A stretch of 64,000 nt of DNA, from the NCBI RefSeq assembly GCF_024171605.1, contig NZ_JALKAA010000002.1, positions 806,001-870,000 on the forward strand, read 5' to 3'. A model generated the notes under the pieces. That model searched no databases. It worked only from the letters and a program-made list of their open reading frames with translations, and was not told where the DNA came from. Source of the DNA: Pontibacter sp. HSC-36F09. Its GTDB lineage: Bacteria > Bacteroidota > Bacteroidia > Cytophagales > Hymenobacteraceae. Below, one piece after another: positions 1-6,840 of this stretch (positions within the stretch are counted from its first letter, which is position 1; each line of letters opens with the position of its first letter). The translations under genes and the position numbers were made by a program.

Positions 1-1499
1 CGGGTGCTATGTTTGTAGTCGCTTACTTCAAGTACTCTGGAACCTGCAATAACCTGAGGCGGATTGGCGCGCATGTCGGCCATCATCTGCTGGATTTCCT
101 CCGCGCCACGCTGTCCTTTTTTGGTGAACGATACCAACTCTTCTTTGTAGAAGCCATGCTGTGTATAGATTTCCACCAGCATTTCCATCAGGCTCTGGCC
201 TCTGTCTTTTGCCACGGCTGCCATTTCAGCGATGAGCGCGCAGGCCGAAATCGCGTCTTTGTCGCGCACGAAGTCACCGATCATGTAGCCGTAGCTTTCC
301 TCGCCGCCGCCAATGTATAGCTCATTGCCTTCCAGTTCGCGGATCTTCTCGGCGATGTACTTAAAGCCTGTCAGCGTTTCATACATTTTTACGTTGTAGC
401 TGTCGGCAATATCCTTGATCAGGTCGGTGGTCACGATGGTCTTCACGATGAACTCCTTGCCCGTCAGTTTGCCCGCTTTCTGCCAGGCCAGCAGTAAGTA
501 GTTCATCAACAAAGCGCCTGTCTGGTTGCCGTTCAGGAGCTCGAATTCGCCTTTCAGGTTTTTCACGGCTATACCTACACGGTCAGAGTCCGGGTCGGTG
601 GCCATTACGAGATCGGCGTCGATTTCCCTGGCTTTGTTCAGGGCCAAAGTCATGGCCTCTTTCTCTTCCGGGTTCGGGTATACCACCGTTGGGAAGTTGC
701 CGTCAGGTATAGCCTGCTCTTCTACGATGTGCACGTTCGTGAAACCGAAGCGCTTGAGCACTTCCGGTACAAGCGTTATACCTGTGCCATGGATCGAGGA
801 GAAAACAATTTTGAGATCATGCTGGTTGCGGATGGCTTCCTGAGAAACGGAAAGGCTCTGCACTTTGGCCATGTAAGCCTCGTCCATCTCCTGGCCAAGC
901 ATGTGGATGTTGCCAGACTTCGTTTCCCACTTCACCTCATCAATAGAAGTGATTTTGTTCACCTCGGCGATGATATTCTTGTCGTGTGGCGTGGTTACCT
1001 GCGCGCCATCGTTCCAGTATACCTTGTAGCCGTTGTATTCTTTCGGATTGTGAGAAGCTGTTACGACCACGCCGCTGTGGCAGCCAAGGTGACGAATGGC
1101 GAAGGACAACTGCGGGGTAGGGCGGAGGGCCTCAAACAGGTATACCTCAATATCGTTAGCCGAGAAAATATCAGCGGCAATGCGGGCGAACACATCAGAG
1201 TTGTTGCGGCAGTCGTGAGCGATAGCCACTTTTACGCGCTCTCCCGGGAAGTTCTGTTTCAGGTAATTGCAGAGCCCCTGCGTGGCCATACCTAAGGTAT
1301 AGCGGTTCATGCGGTTGCTGCCTGCACCCATAATGCCACGCAGACCGCCTGTGCCGAACTCCAGGTCCTTGTAGAATGCGTCGGCAAGTGTCTCGTGCTC
1401 GTTGCGTTCCAGTAATCCGTTTATTTCTGATTTGGTTGCCTCATCGTAGTTGCCGCTCAGCCAGGCGTTTATTTTATGCTGTATAGCTGGTTCGATCAT
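1..1499 (-). CDS. phospho-sugar mutase (phosphoglucomutase/phosphomannomutase family), 3' end outside the window
   Basis: Alpha-D-phosphohexomutase that interconverts hexose-1- and hexose-6-phosphates through a phosphoserine. Reading the minus strand from the ATG at 1499-1497 gives about 499 codons without a stop before the window edge. Full-length family members are roughly 570-580 residues, so the C-terminal domain is cut off. Visible motifs are the active-site serine loop TASHNP near residue 150, the Mg-binding loop ATDPDSDR near 300 and the sugar-binding loop GGGEESYGY near 398, in the family order. The N-terminus (MIEPAIQHKINAWL) is typical of the long phosphoglucomutase type. It appears monocistronic in this window. 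The fold is certain; whether glucose, mannose or ribose phosphate is preferred cannot be told. Confidence 0.93.
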   Translation of the reverse strand, partial: MIEPAIQHKINAWLSGNYDEATKSEINGLLERNEHETLADAFYKDLEFGTGGLRGIMGAGSNRMNRYTLGMATQGLCNYLKQNFPGERVKVAIAHDCRNNSDVFARIAADIFSANDIEVYLFEALRPTPQLSFAIRHLGCHSGVVVTASHNPKEYNGYKVYWNDGAQVTTPHDKNIIAEVNKITSIDEVKWETKSGNIHMLGQEMDEAYMAKVQSLSVSQEAIRNQHDLKIVFSSIHGTGITLVPEVLKRFGFTNVHIVEEQAIPDGNFPTVVYPNPEEKEAMTLALNKAREIDADLVMATDPDSDRVGIAVKNLKGEFELLNGNQTGALLMNYLLLAWQKAGKLTGKEFIVKTIVTTDLIKDIADSYNVKMYETLTGFKYIAEKIRELEGNELYIGGGEESYGYMIGDFVRDKDAISACALIAEMAAVAKDRGQSLMEMLVEIYTQHGFYKEELVSFTKKGQRGAEEIQQMMADMRANPPQVIAGSRVLEVSDYKHST

Positions 1500-1555
1500 A
1501 GTTCTTATTGGTAATGTATGTATTGATGTTAATGTCTTTTGTAGTATGATGTAAT

Positions 1556-1580
1556 ATGGCGCGAGCGTCCTCGCTCGTGT
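1556..1580. repeat. REP-like GC-rich dyad (ATGGCGCGAGCG family), copy 1
   Basis: CGAGCG at 1562-1567 and CGCTCG at 1572-1577 form a stem over TCCT, extended outwards by wobble pairs. The left half, ATGGCGCGAGCG, is repeated exactly at 39118-39129 in another intergenic dyad. It lies upstream of the mutase in an otherwise gene-free stretch. Function unknown; a dispersed palindromic repeat is the simplest reading. Confidence 0.5.
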
Positions 1581-1690
1581 CTACTATGGTGGGGCCTCTG
1601 GCCCAGGTATAGCTTATTTTGCTTTTTAGTAACTGCTATTGCAGGTATAGCAAACTTTATTGTTTTATAGCTTCACCTGTGCGGCGGGCC

Positions 1691-1734
1691 CTACTTTTTG
1701 TCTTGACACAAAAAGTAGGCAAAAAAGTCAAGAC
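1691..1734. repeat. intergenic repeat-like element with two mutually exclusive hairpins
   Basis: CTACTTTTTGT (1691-1701) and ACAAAAAGTAG (1708-1718) form a perfect 11-bp stem over CTTGAC. GTCTTGAC (1700-1707) can instead pair with GTCAAGAC (1727-1734), which would break the first stem. Sequences of this type are, from memory, common between genes in Bacteroidota and are often mis-annotated as short proteins. The rest of 1500-1935 holds only the copy-1 REP dyad and several AGGTATA words. Confidence 0.5.
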
Positions 1735-1935
1735 CCTCCAAATCGAGGGCCCCTACCCCCACTCGCTGAACGCTCGAACAGTGGAGTGTCGTAATGGTGC
1801 ACCGGGCTCAAGCTATACCTTCGTAGCCAGCGTGCAAGTTAGTCTTGCTATACCTGTCAGTGGTTTATTAAGAAAGAAACTAGAGTGTCTATACCTGGAC
1901 TTTACTCACTCTTTTCCGCTTAATCACAGAACCCA

Positions 1936-1992
1936 CAAAAAATCACACCAGCCCTTCGTTTGCCGCGTAGCGGTTCTGAGAACTGGTGTGAT
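1936..1992 (-). terminator. probable terminator of hppD
   Basis: ATCACACCAG (1942-1951) and CTGGTGTGAT (1983-1992) are perfect inverted repeats around a 31-nt loop that contains its own small CCGC/GCGG hairpin. Read on the minus strand, the stem is followed directly by a T run (A run at 1936-1941). It lies about 60 nt beyond the hppD stop. Confidence 0.6.
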
Positions 1993-2054
1993 ATTGGTAT
2001 ATCAAAATAGAGGTATCTGATTCGGTTTACACCGTGCTATACTTTGCTTGCGGT

Positions 2055-3149
2055 CTAAAGGTTGCCGCGTAGCGCCTGCTCACGCTCGATGGCTTCGAAC
2101 AGGGCTTTGAAGTTGCCTTTGCCGAACGATTTGGCTCCTTTGCGCTGGATGATTTCATAGAAAACAGTTGGTCTGTCCTCCACTGGTTTCGTAAAAATCT
2201 GGAGCAGATAGCCCTCATCGTCGCGGTCTACCAGGATGTTGAGTTTGCGCAGGTCTGCCATATCTTCGTCGATGTGGCCGATACGGTCGATCAGGTCTTC
2301 GTAGTAGGTTTCCGGCACACGCAGGAATTCCACGCCACGGCGGCGCAGCTCTGCTACGGTATGCAGAATGTCGTTGGTGGCTACGGCAATGTGCTGCACA
2401 CCGGCACCACGGTAAAACTCGAGGTACTCGTCGATCTGCGACTTCTTCTTGCCCTCAGCCGGCTCGTTGATCGGGAATTTGATGTAGCCGTTCCCGTTCG
2501 ACACCACTTTAGACATAAGCGCAGTATACTCCGTACTGATGTCGTTGTCGTCGAAGGTGAGCAGCAGCTTAAAGCCCATCACATCCTCGTAGAACTTCAC
2601 CCACTCGTTCATACGACCCAGTTCTACGTTGCCTACGCAATGGTCTACATACTTCAGGCCAACCGGCTCAATGTCGAGTTCGCTCTGGCGTGGCACATAA
2701 CCCGGCATGAACGCACCGCTATAGTTTTTGCGCTCCACGAAGGTATGGATGGTATCGCCGTAGGTATGGATGGAGGCTACTTTCACTTCGCCATGCTCGT
2801 CGGTTAGTGTTTTCGGCTCCAGGGCTGGTTTTGCTCCACGACTTACCGTCTCACGGAATGAGGCTTCGGCATCGTCCACCCACAGGGCCAGTACTTTTAC
2901 GCCGTCGCCGTGCAAGTGCACATGCTGGGCAATATCGGAATTCGGGTCCAGCGAAGTAGTCAGTACCAAACGGATTTTCTCCTGCTGCACCACATAAGAA
3001 GCACGGTCGCGCACACCCGTTTCAGGGCCTGCGTAAGCTACCAGCTTAAAGCCGAAAGCTGTCTGATAGAAGTGAGCAGCCTGCTTGGCGTTACCCACAT
3101 AAAACTCGATATGGTCGGTGCCGTTCAGGGGCAGAATATCTGTTGCCAT
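2055..3149 (-). CDS. hppD: 4-hydroxyphenylpyruvate dioxygenase
   Basis: Fe(II) dioxygenase of tyrosine catabolism that converts 4-hydroxyphenylpyruvate and O2 to homogentisate and CO2. The 364-residue length is normal. Two vicinal-oxygen-chelate modules are visible: residues about 10-150, and the catalytic half about 165-355. Iron ligands are H170 (VDHCVGNV), H253 (VQHIAVATNDI) and E332 (FYEIIQRKG); the C-terminal helix GAKSFGKGNFKALFEAIE is also typical. The start is the first ATG before the conserved DHIEFYVGNAKQAA. An AGGTATA word abuts the start (CTATACCTATG on the minus strand), as also seen for the queuosine transporter. No hmgA or other tyrosine-degradation gene is adjacent. Confidence 0.96.
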   Translation of the reverse strand: MATDILPLNGTDHIEFYVGNAKQAAHFYQTAFGFKLVAYAGPETGVRDRASYVVQQEKIRLVLTTSLDPNSDIAQHVHLHGDGVKVLALWVDDAEASFRETVSRGAKPALEPKTLTDEHGEVKVASIHTYGDTIHTFVERKNYSGAFMPGYVPRQSELDIEPVGLKYVDHCVGNVELGRMNEWVKFYEDVMGFKLLLTFDDNDISTEYTALMSKVVSNGNGYIKFPINEPAEGKKKSQIDEYLEFYRGAGVQHIAVATNDILHTVAELRRRGVEFLRVPETYYEDLIDRIGHIDEDMADLRKLNILVDRDDEGYLLQIFTKPVEDRPTVFYEIIQRKGAKSFGKGNFKALFEAIEREQALRGNL

Positions 3150-3300
3150 AGGTATAGATATGGTTTAAATCATAAGATGCTGTAAAAATACAGCTTTTAA
3201 ACGTTTATCAAAACCCAAGGACTCTTGCGGCAAATTATCATTGTTAATTCTTGCAATTACTAGAGCATGTTTCCAACTTTGTAAAAAACAGAACGACGCT

Positions 3301-3699
3301 ATGAACGCAAATGCACTAAACAGTTCGCTGGTGGCTATCATCAGCAAGAAAGAAGAACTGAATGCGCTGGATTACAACGACGAGCGCTACGATGATATGG
3401 AAGAAGAACTCCACGACATGGAAGACGATTTCAACGAGGAGTACGGCGACTACCTGGAAGACGCGCTGGAAGAAGTGCACGGCAAGCTGCGCTCTGACGC
3501 GGATATCCTGCTACCCACTGCCTACCTGGCCAATACGCTGGAAGGTGGCATCCTGAACGCCAATGGCGAAAAAGAGGGTGTATGGGTAGAGTCAGATGAG
3601 TTTCCGGGTACAGAGATGCGCCTGGTGCTGACCGCCAACCCTGCCCGTTTCGTGGTGCTGATCGGCGACCAGGAGCGTGAGCTTTGGAAAGCTGAGTAA
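3301..3699 (+). CDS. small acidic hypothetical protein
   Basis: A 132-residue protein that I recognise only as a conserved hypothetical of this bacterial group. The chosen start at 3301 (MNANALNSSLVAIISKKEEL) follows a plausible untranslated leader; an in-frame ATG at 3241 would add 20 unlikely residues. Residues about 18-60 are extremely acidic (DYNDERYDDMEEELHDMED), probably helical. A beta-rich C-terminal half (PTAYLANTLEGGILNANGEK ... RFVVLIGDQERELWKAE) follows. No signal peptide, no membrane segment. It diverges from hppD and is followed by a strong terminator, so it is probably a single-gene unit. Function not inferred. Confidence 0.75.
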   Translation: MNANALNSSLVAIISKKEELNALDYNDERYDDMEEELHDMEDDFNEEYGDYLEDALEEVHGKLRSDADILLPTAYLANTLEGGILNANGEKEGVWVESDEFPGTEMRLVLTANPARFVVLIGDQERELWKAE

Positions 3700-3745
3700 G
3701 GTATAGCTTCAGAAAAAAGTAGCAGGCTGCGGTCTGCTTTGTGAT

Positions 3746-3788
3746 AAAACCACACGTGCTCTTAGGTATAAAGGGCGGGTGTGGTTTT
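3746..3788 (+). terminator. intrinsic terminator
   Basis: AAAACCACAC (3746-3755) and GTGTGGTTTT (3779-3788) form a perfect 10-bp stem with a 23-nt loop and a T run reaching 3790. It ends the transcript of the small acidic protein. The loop contains one AGGTATA word. Confidence 0.8.
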
Positions 3789-4136
3789 TTCGTGTATAGT
3801 CACGAGCATCCGTTTTTTGAAACGTTCAGTCACGCTTGGGTTCGTTAAGTGAAAGGCTTTGCTAACTCTGTGCAGGAAGCGGCGCATTAAAATAGTGGTT
3901 CTAAAGATTAACACAGCTGACTAAACGGGTAGAGCATGCTTCGGGATTACAACATGCCATGATGCCATAAGAAACTTTGTTTCTATGCTTGGGCTACTGC
4001 TAACATTTCTTATATTAGTATTATGCTATGGTTGAGTGGTTCCATAAAGGAATTGCAGGTATAATAAACTAACCTCCGCATATAGTGCCAATAACTGGAA
4101 TAGCTCCTTATATACTATAGTTACATGTAATTTATA
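3789..4136. other. gene-free AT-rich stretch before the cassette-like region
   Basis: No open frame with a plausible product was seen on either strand. Base composition falls sharply toward the SMI1 gene. There are short CGTTAAG (near 3842) and GCTAAC (near 3857 and 4006) words that could be decayed recombination-site ends, but no convincing dyad. One AGGTATA word lies near 4059. Confidence 0.4.
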
Positions 4137-4619
4137 ATGAATAAAGAAACAGAAGAAACAATTGATAAAATAGTCTCAATCCTAAAGCAGGATAATGAAG
4201 ATCTTTTGAAGGAATTTCCAAGCATTAAGCTCCCTCTAATCTTAACTACTTATAAAGAGACTGACTTACTGGATATTGAAAAGAAGTATAACATAAGGAC
4301 TCCAAAAAGTCACAGGGATTTCATTGAAAGGTATTCACCTGAAAGATTCCACATCATGTTTACTGATATTTATGGGATTTCTAGTTTAGAGAAAGAATTA
4401 GAAGACTACATTCCAGATGAATTATTAAAAGAGGGATACTTACCCTTTGCAGGAAGTGATGGTAATTACTACTGCTTAAGTATGGAAAGTGATGATGATC
4501 GAGTTTATTTCTTTGATCATGAAGAGTACAACATATCTAAATCAGGGTTATCTTTTGGCTCTTTCTTTAAGGATTTGCTCGCAGCAAAAGTAGAACTTGA
4601 CAAGAAAAACAGTATGTAA
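4137..4619 (+). CDS. SMI1/KNR4 family protein
   Basis: A 160-residue protein with the SMI1/KNR4 (SUKH) fold. The hallmark segment is present: an early helix with IEKKYNIRTPKSHRDFIERYSP, then FTDIYGISSLEKELEDYIPDE, and the late GYLPFAGSDGNYYCLSME ... VYFFDHEE. In bacteria this family includes immunity proteins against polymorphic or contact-dependent toxins, but no toxin gene is nearby, so the role here is open. The gene is markedly AT-rich compared with hppD or sseA, which suggests acquisition. Its stop codon overlaps the first bases of an attC-like dyad, as in integron cassettes. Confidence 0.8.
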   Translation: MNKETEETIDKIVSILKQDNEDLLKEFPSIKLPLILTTYKETDLLDIEKKYNIRTPKSHRDFIERYSPERFHIMFTDIYGISSLEKELEDYIPDELLKEGYLPFAGSDGNYYCLSMESDDDRVYFFDHEEYNISKSGLSFGSFFKDLLAAKVELDKKNSM

Positions 4620-4676
4620 CAATGTGCAGCCTGTAAGCTCGGCTACGCCAGCCCATCGGCTGCACGAGTACCGTTA
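4617..4676 (+). repeat. attC-like dyad 1 (integron-type recombination site candidate)
   Basis: TAAC (4617-4620) and GTTA (4673-4676) are the complementary outer ends. GTGCAGCC (4624-4631) and GGCTGCAC (4658-4665) form a perfect inner 8-bp arm, with a small GGC/GCC hairpin at the centre. Total length is 60 nt. The layout (TAACAA ... GGCT ... CCGTTAG) and size resemble short attC sites such as that of the aadA cassette. It overlaps the stop of the upstream gene and sits 17 nt before the next start codon. No integrase gene is in the window. Confidence 0.5.
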
Positions 4677-4693
4677 GCAGGAATAAGTAATTT

Positions 4694-5182
4694 ATGAAGA
4701 AAACAATTTTGGTTTTTTTTATAGTATGTGTTACTGTACTATCAGCCAAGGGACAGGACACACCGATAAAAGATAAACCAAAGTTGATTTTATCACCAGG
4801 TATATCATATCAGGGACAATTCCTTGGAGAGATAAACTTGATGTATGCAAGCCAATACATTGGGCATGGTGGCAATGCCATTTGGGGACCTAGAGTTGGT
4901 ATAGAAGCTAACATAAACAAGGACAGATTTATCTATGCTCCTAAGCTTGGTTTTGAACTTTCAGGCTTATTGATAGCTGTGCGTGGTAATGTAGTTGGCT
5001 ACATAGATGATAAAAGGTTGGACTTGAGATTATTATCAGAAGCTGGAATAAGTTTATTGGGTGCAGTTAATTTAACTTATGGGTACAATTTACCAGTACT
5101 TAACTTTAAATCACTAGAAATAGCAAGTCATAGAATCATGCTTACAGCTAATGTACATCGTGAAATTTGGCATGCACTATAA
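4694..5182 (+). CDS. secreted hypothetical protein, cassette-like
   Basis: A 162-residue protein with a clear signal peptide (MKKTILVFFIVCVTVLSAKG, cleavage before QDTPIKDK). The mature part alternates short hydrophobic beta segments with glycine and aromatic residues (SPGISYQGQFLGEINLMYASQYIG, APKLGFELSGLLIAVRGNVVGYI, GAVNLTYGYNLPVLNF). This suggests a small periplasmic or outer-membrane beta-barrel-like protein of a type common in Bacteroidota. No named family is recognised. The gene is AT-rich, begins 17 nt after the GTTA end of attC-like dyad 1, and is followed by a second, weaker dyad. Confidence 0.7.
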   Translation: MKKTILVFFIVCVTVLSAKGQDTPIKDKPKLILSPGISYQGQFLGEINLMYASQYIGHGGNAIWGPRVGIEANINKDRFIYAPKLGFELSGLLIAVRGNVVGYIDDKRLDLRLLSEAGISLLGAVNLTYGYNLPVLNFKSLEIASHRIMLTANVHREIWHAL

Positions 5183-5197
5183 AAGAATTACTGACTG

Positions 5198-5258
5198 CTA
5201 ACAAGGCATAGAAGGCATACTTTGGCTATGACTCGCTCGCCTTTTACACAAACACGTA
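5198..5258 (+). repeat. degenerate attC-like spacer 2 (weak)
   Basis: After the secreted protein's stop, the spacer begins GCTAACAAGGC and contains GGC...GCC arms with nested ATAG/CTAT around 5207-5227 and a CGCTCG loop. The expected GTTA end is replaced by CGTAAT. It has the same position relative to genes as dyad 1. The dyad is imperfect and may be a decayed site or coincidence. Confidence 0.25.
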
Positions 5259-5293
5259 ATACAAGCCCGGGTGATAACTAAACGCTTCGAACT

Positions 5294-5722
5294 ATGGCGG
5301 ACAAAACTGAGGATGCTATATTAGAATTCTTCAAGGGGCGAGAATCCTCATTAAAATTGTTCAGACTACTTCGTCGGGTTATCGAAAGAAATTGTTCTCC
5401 CGAAATAAAAGTATCCAAGACACAGATATCATTTGGGGAGATCTATAAATACATTTGGGTATGGCTTCCTCAAGTGTGGGTTGCTAATAGACCGGAGGGC
5501 AGTTTAGTGCTAACGATTGTTACCGGCGGAAGCTTAACGAGTGACAGAATAGTTGAATCTGTTCAGCCGAAGAAAGGTTATTGGACGCACCATATTATTA
5601 TTGAAAACGAAAAGGACATTGACACCCAAATCGAGGACTTGATCAAAAAAAGCTACGACTTTTATACAGAACGTCTGGATCACAAAAAGCAACAAAGGGC
5701 GAAGAAAAAGACCCGCGAATAA
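5294..5722 (+). CDS. DUF5655 domain protein
   Basis: A 142-residue protein that matches DUF5655 as I remember it. The defining segment is KVSKTQISFGEIYKYIWVWLPQVWVANRPEGSLVLTI, followed by GYWTHHIIIENEKDIDTQIEDLIKKSYDFY. The first 30 residues (EDAILEFFKGRESSLKLFRLLRRVIE) are helical, and the C-terminus is a basic Lys/Arg tail. It is probably cytoplasmic; family function is not established. The gene is AT-rich and oriented with its unrelated neighbours. It is followed immediately by another long attC-like or boundary element. Confidence 0.75.
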   Translation: MADKTEDAILEFFKGRESSLKLFRLLRRVIERNCSPEIKVSKTQISFGEIYKYIWVWLPQVWVANRPEGSLVLTIVTGGSLTSDRIVESVQPKKGYWTHHIIIENEKDIDTQIEDLIKKSYDFYTERLDHKKQQRAKKKTRE

Positions 5723-5731
5723 CAGCGCATA

Positions 5732-5848
5732 TAACGTATGGCGGGAAATTGGTAAATTCAGATTTTGTGCTTTTAAGCAAGTTTGTTGCAAGCCCTCAGG
5801 AGTTACTTCGAAAGCCGTTACAAGTCACATGCGAAGACCGTCAGCGGA
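5732..5848 (+). repeat. attC-like / cassette-boundary element 3
   Basis: A 117-nt spacer that runs from TAACGTATGGCGGG (5732-5745) to GACCGTCAGC (near 5835-5845). AAGCCGTTACAAGTCAC lies internally at 5811-5827, with internal dyads around TTTAAGCAAG. Spacers of this wording recur, from memory, between genes in many Bacteroidota genomes. The usual end CCGTTAGC is CCGTCAGC here, so the site may be inactive. It separates the DUF5655 and DUF6157 genes. An open frame reading through it upstream of 5879 is not treated as coding. Confidence 0.4.
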
Positions 5849-5878
5849 TTCTACAAACAGCAACCTCATCAAACCAAA

Positions 5879-6295
5879 ATGAAAGTCCACACCACAAATT
5901 ATTTTAACACTTTTATTCAAGTGGCAGAAGATACAAAAGCAGGTTGTGGGATAAAGCCGACATCTAAAGGTGATAAAAAAACGATTGCCGAAATGCAATA
6001 TGATTTGATCGCCAGGCATCCGTACAGGTATACTTCTGACGATGTGCTATTTCAGGTTTTTGCAGCCAGAAATGATTTGTATGAAGCCGAATACACCCAG
6101 GAAAGGGAACAATTCTTCTCGAAGGGGCAAGCCTGTTTCAGAGCATCGCCTCTGACAAAAACCTACGGCTTTGGCGTCCATTGCGACAGCGAAGGTAAAA
6201 TTGCCATCTATGGGGTGGAAACGGCAGAATATGAAAAGTTTGCTGCCGACCCAAATCTAAAGAAAGTGAAAGCTATGAAATCGAGCAGAAAATGA
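5879..6295 (+). CDS. DUF6157 family protein
   Basis: A 138-residue protein of the DUF6157 type (MKVHTTNYFNTFIQVAEDTK ... KGDKKTIAEMQYDLIARHPYRYTSDDVLFQVFAARNDL). The ATG at 5879 is chosen because the conserved family N-terminus starts there. An in-frame extension to 5783 runs through the repeat-like spacer. The middle segment FFSKGQACFRASPLTKTYGFGVHCDSEGKIAIYGVE is also typical. No signal peptide or membrane segment, so presumably cytoplasmic; function unknown. Its last codons overlap the next start (ATGA at 6292-6295), so the two genes are translationally coupled. Confidence 0.8.
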   Translation: MKVHTTNYFNTFIQVAEDTKAGCGIKPTSKGDKKTIAEMQYDLIARHPYRYTSDDVLFQVFAARNDLYEAEYTQEREQFFSKGQACFRASPLTKTYGFGVHCDSEGKIAIYGVETAEYEKFAADPNLKKVKAMKSSRK

Positions 6296-6744
6296 AATCC
6301 ATTTTTGACAAGTCAACCCGGGACGAAATCATTGCCAGAGTAGCGTCCATCACTGCTGACAGCAGCCCTCAATGGGGCAAAATGAATATTCACCAGATGG
6401 TTGAGCACAATACCTACTGGAACGGTTGGATACTGGGAAAGGACAGTCATACCTACAAGCAGGCTTTTCTGGGTAAAGTCTTTGGTAAAATAGCGTTGCG
6501 GAAAATGATAAAGGACGAGCAGCCTTTTGATAAGAATATACCTACTTCCTCCCAGTTCAAACCGAAAGAAACGGGCGGAGATCTGGAAGCAGAAAAATTG
6601 AAATGGATATCACTGACAGAAGCTTATAAAAATTACCACAACCCAACCTTCATTCACGATTTTTTCGGGAAAATGACGAAGGAGGAGATTGGCATACTGG
6701 TATACAAACATTCGGACCATCATCTTAGACAATTCGGTAAATAA
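6292..6744 (+). CDS. DUF1569 (DinB-like) protein
   Basis: A 150-residue member of DUF1569 in the DinB/YfiT-like four-helix-bundle group. The diagnostic pieces are PQWGKMNIHQMVEHNTYWNGWILGKDS early, with a metal-site-like histidine on the first helix (HQMVEH), and a late KHSDHHLRQFGK carrying the histidine pair. DinB-like proteins often bind a divalent metal and some act on small thiols, but no substrate can be inferred. Overlaps the DUF6157 gene by 4 nt, so it is probably co-transcribed. The following 96-nt spacer has only a weak CTCAC/GTGAG hairpin (6766-6781). Confidence 0.82.
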   Translation: MKSIFDKSTRDEIIARVASITADSSPQWGKMNIHQMVEHNTYWNGWILGKDSHTYKQAFLGKVFGKIALRKMIKDEQPFDKNIPTSSQFKPKETGGDLEAEKLKWISLTEAYKNYHNPTFIHDFFGKMTKEEIGILVYKHSDHHLRQFGK

Positions 6745-6840
6745 GCAAGGCAACGAGCCGCTAACCTCACCTAGTTGTGAGCCGGATAGATTGCTGTTTA
6801 GCTATTAGCAGCACATAACCATTTCAACAATCTAAAGCTT

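Noticed and set aside
1619-2020. A 133-codon plus-strand frame in the mutase-hppD spacer
   Set aside because: It spans a repeat-like element and the hppD terminator. The LTQKVGKKVK-type peptide is a familiar artefact of that repeat.
5783-5878. N-terminal extension of the DUF6157 protein
   Set aside because: It reads through the cassette-boundary element. The family N-terminus begins at the ATG 5879.
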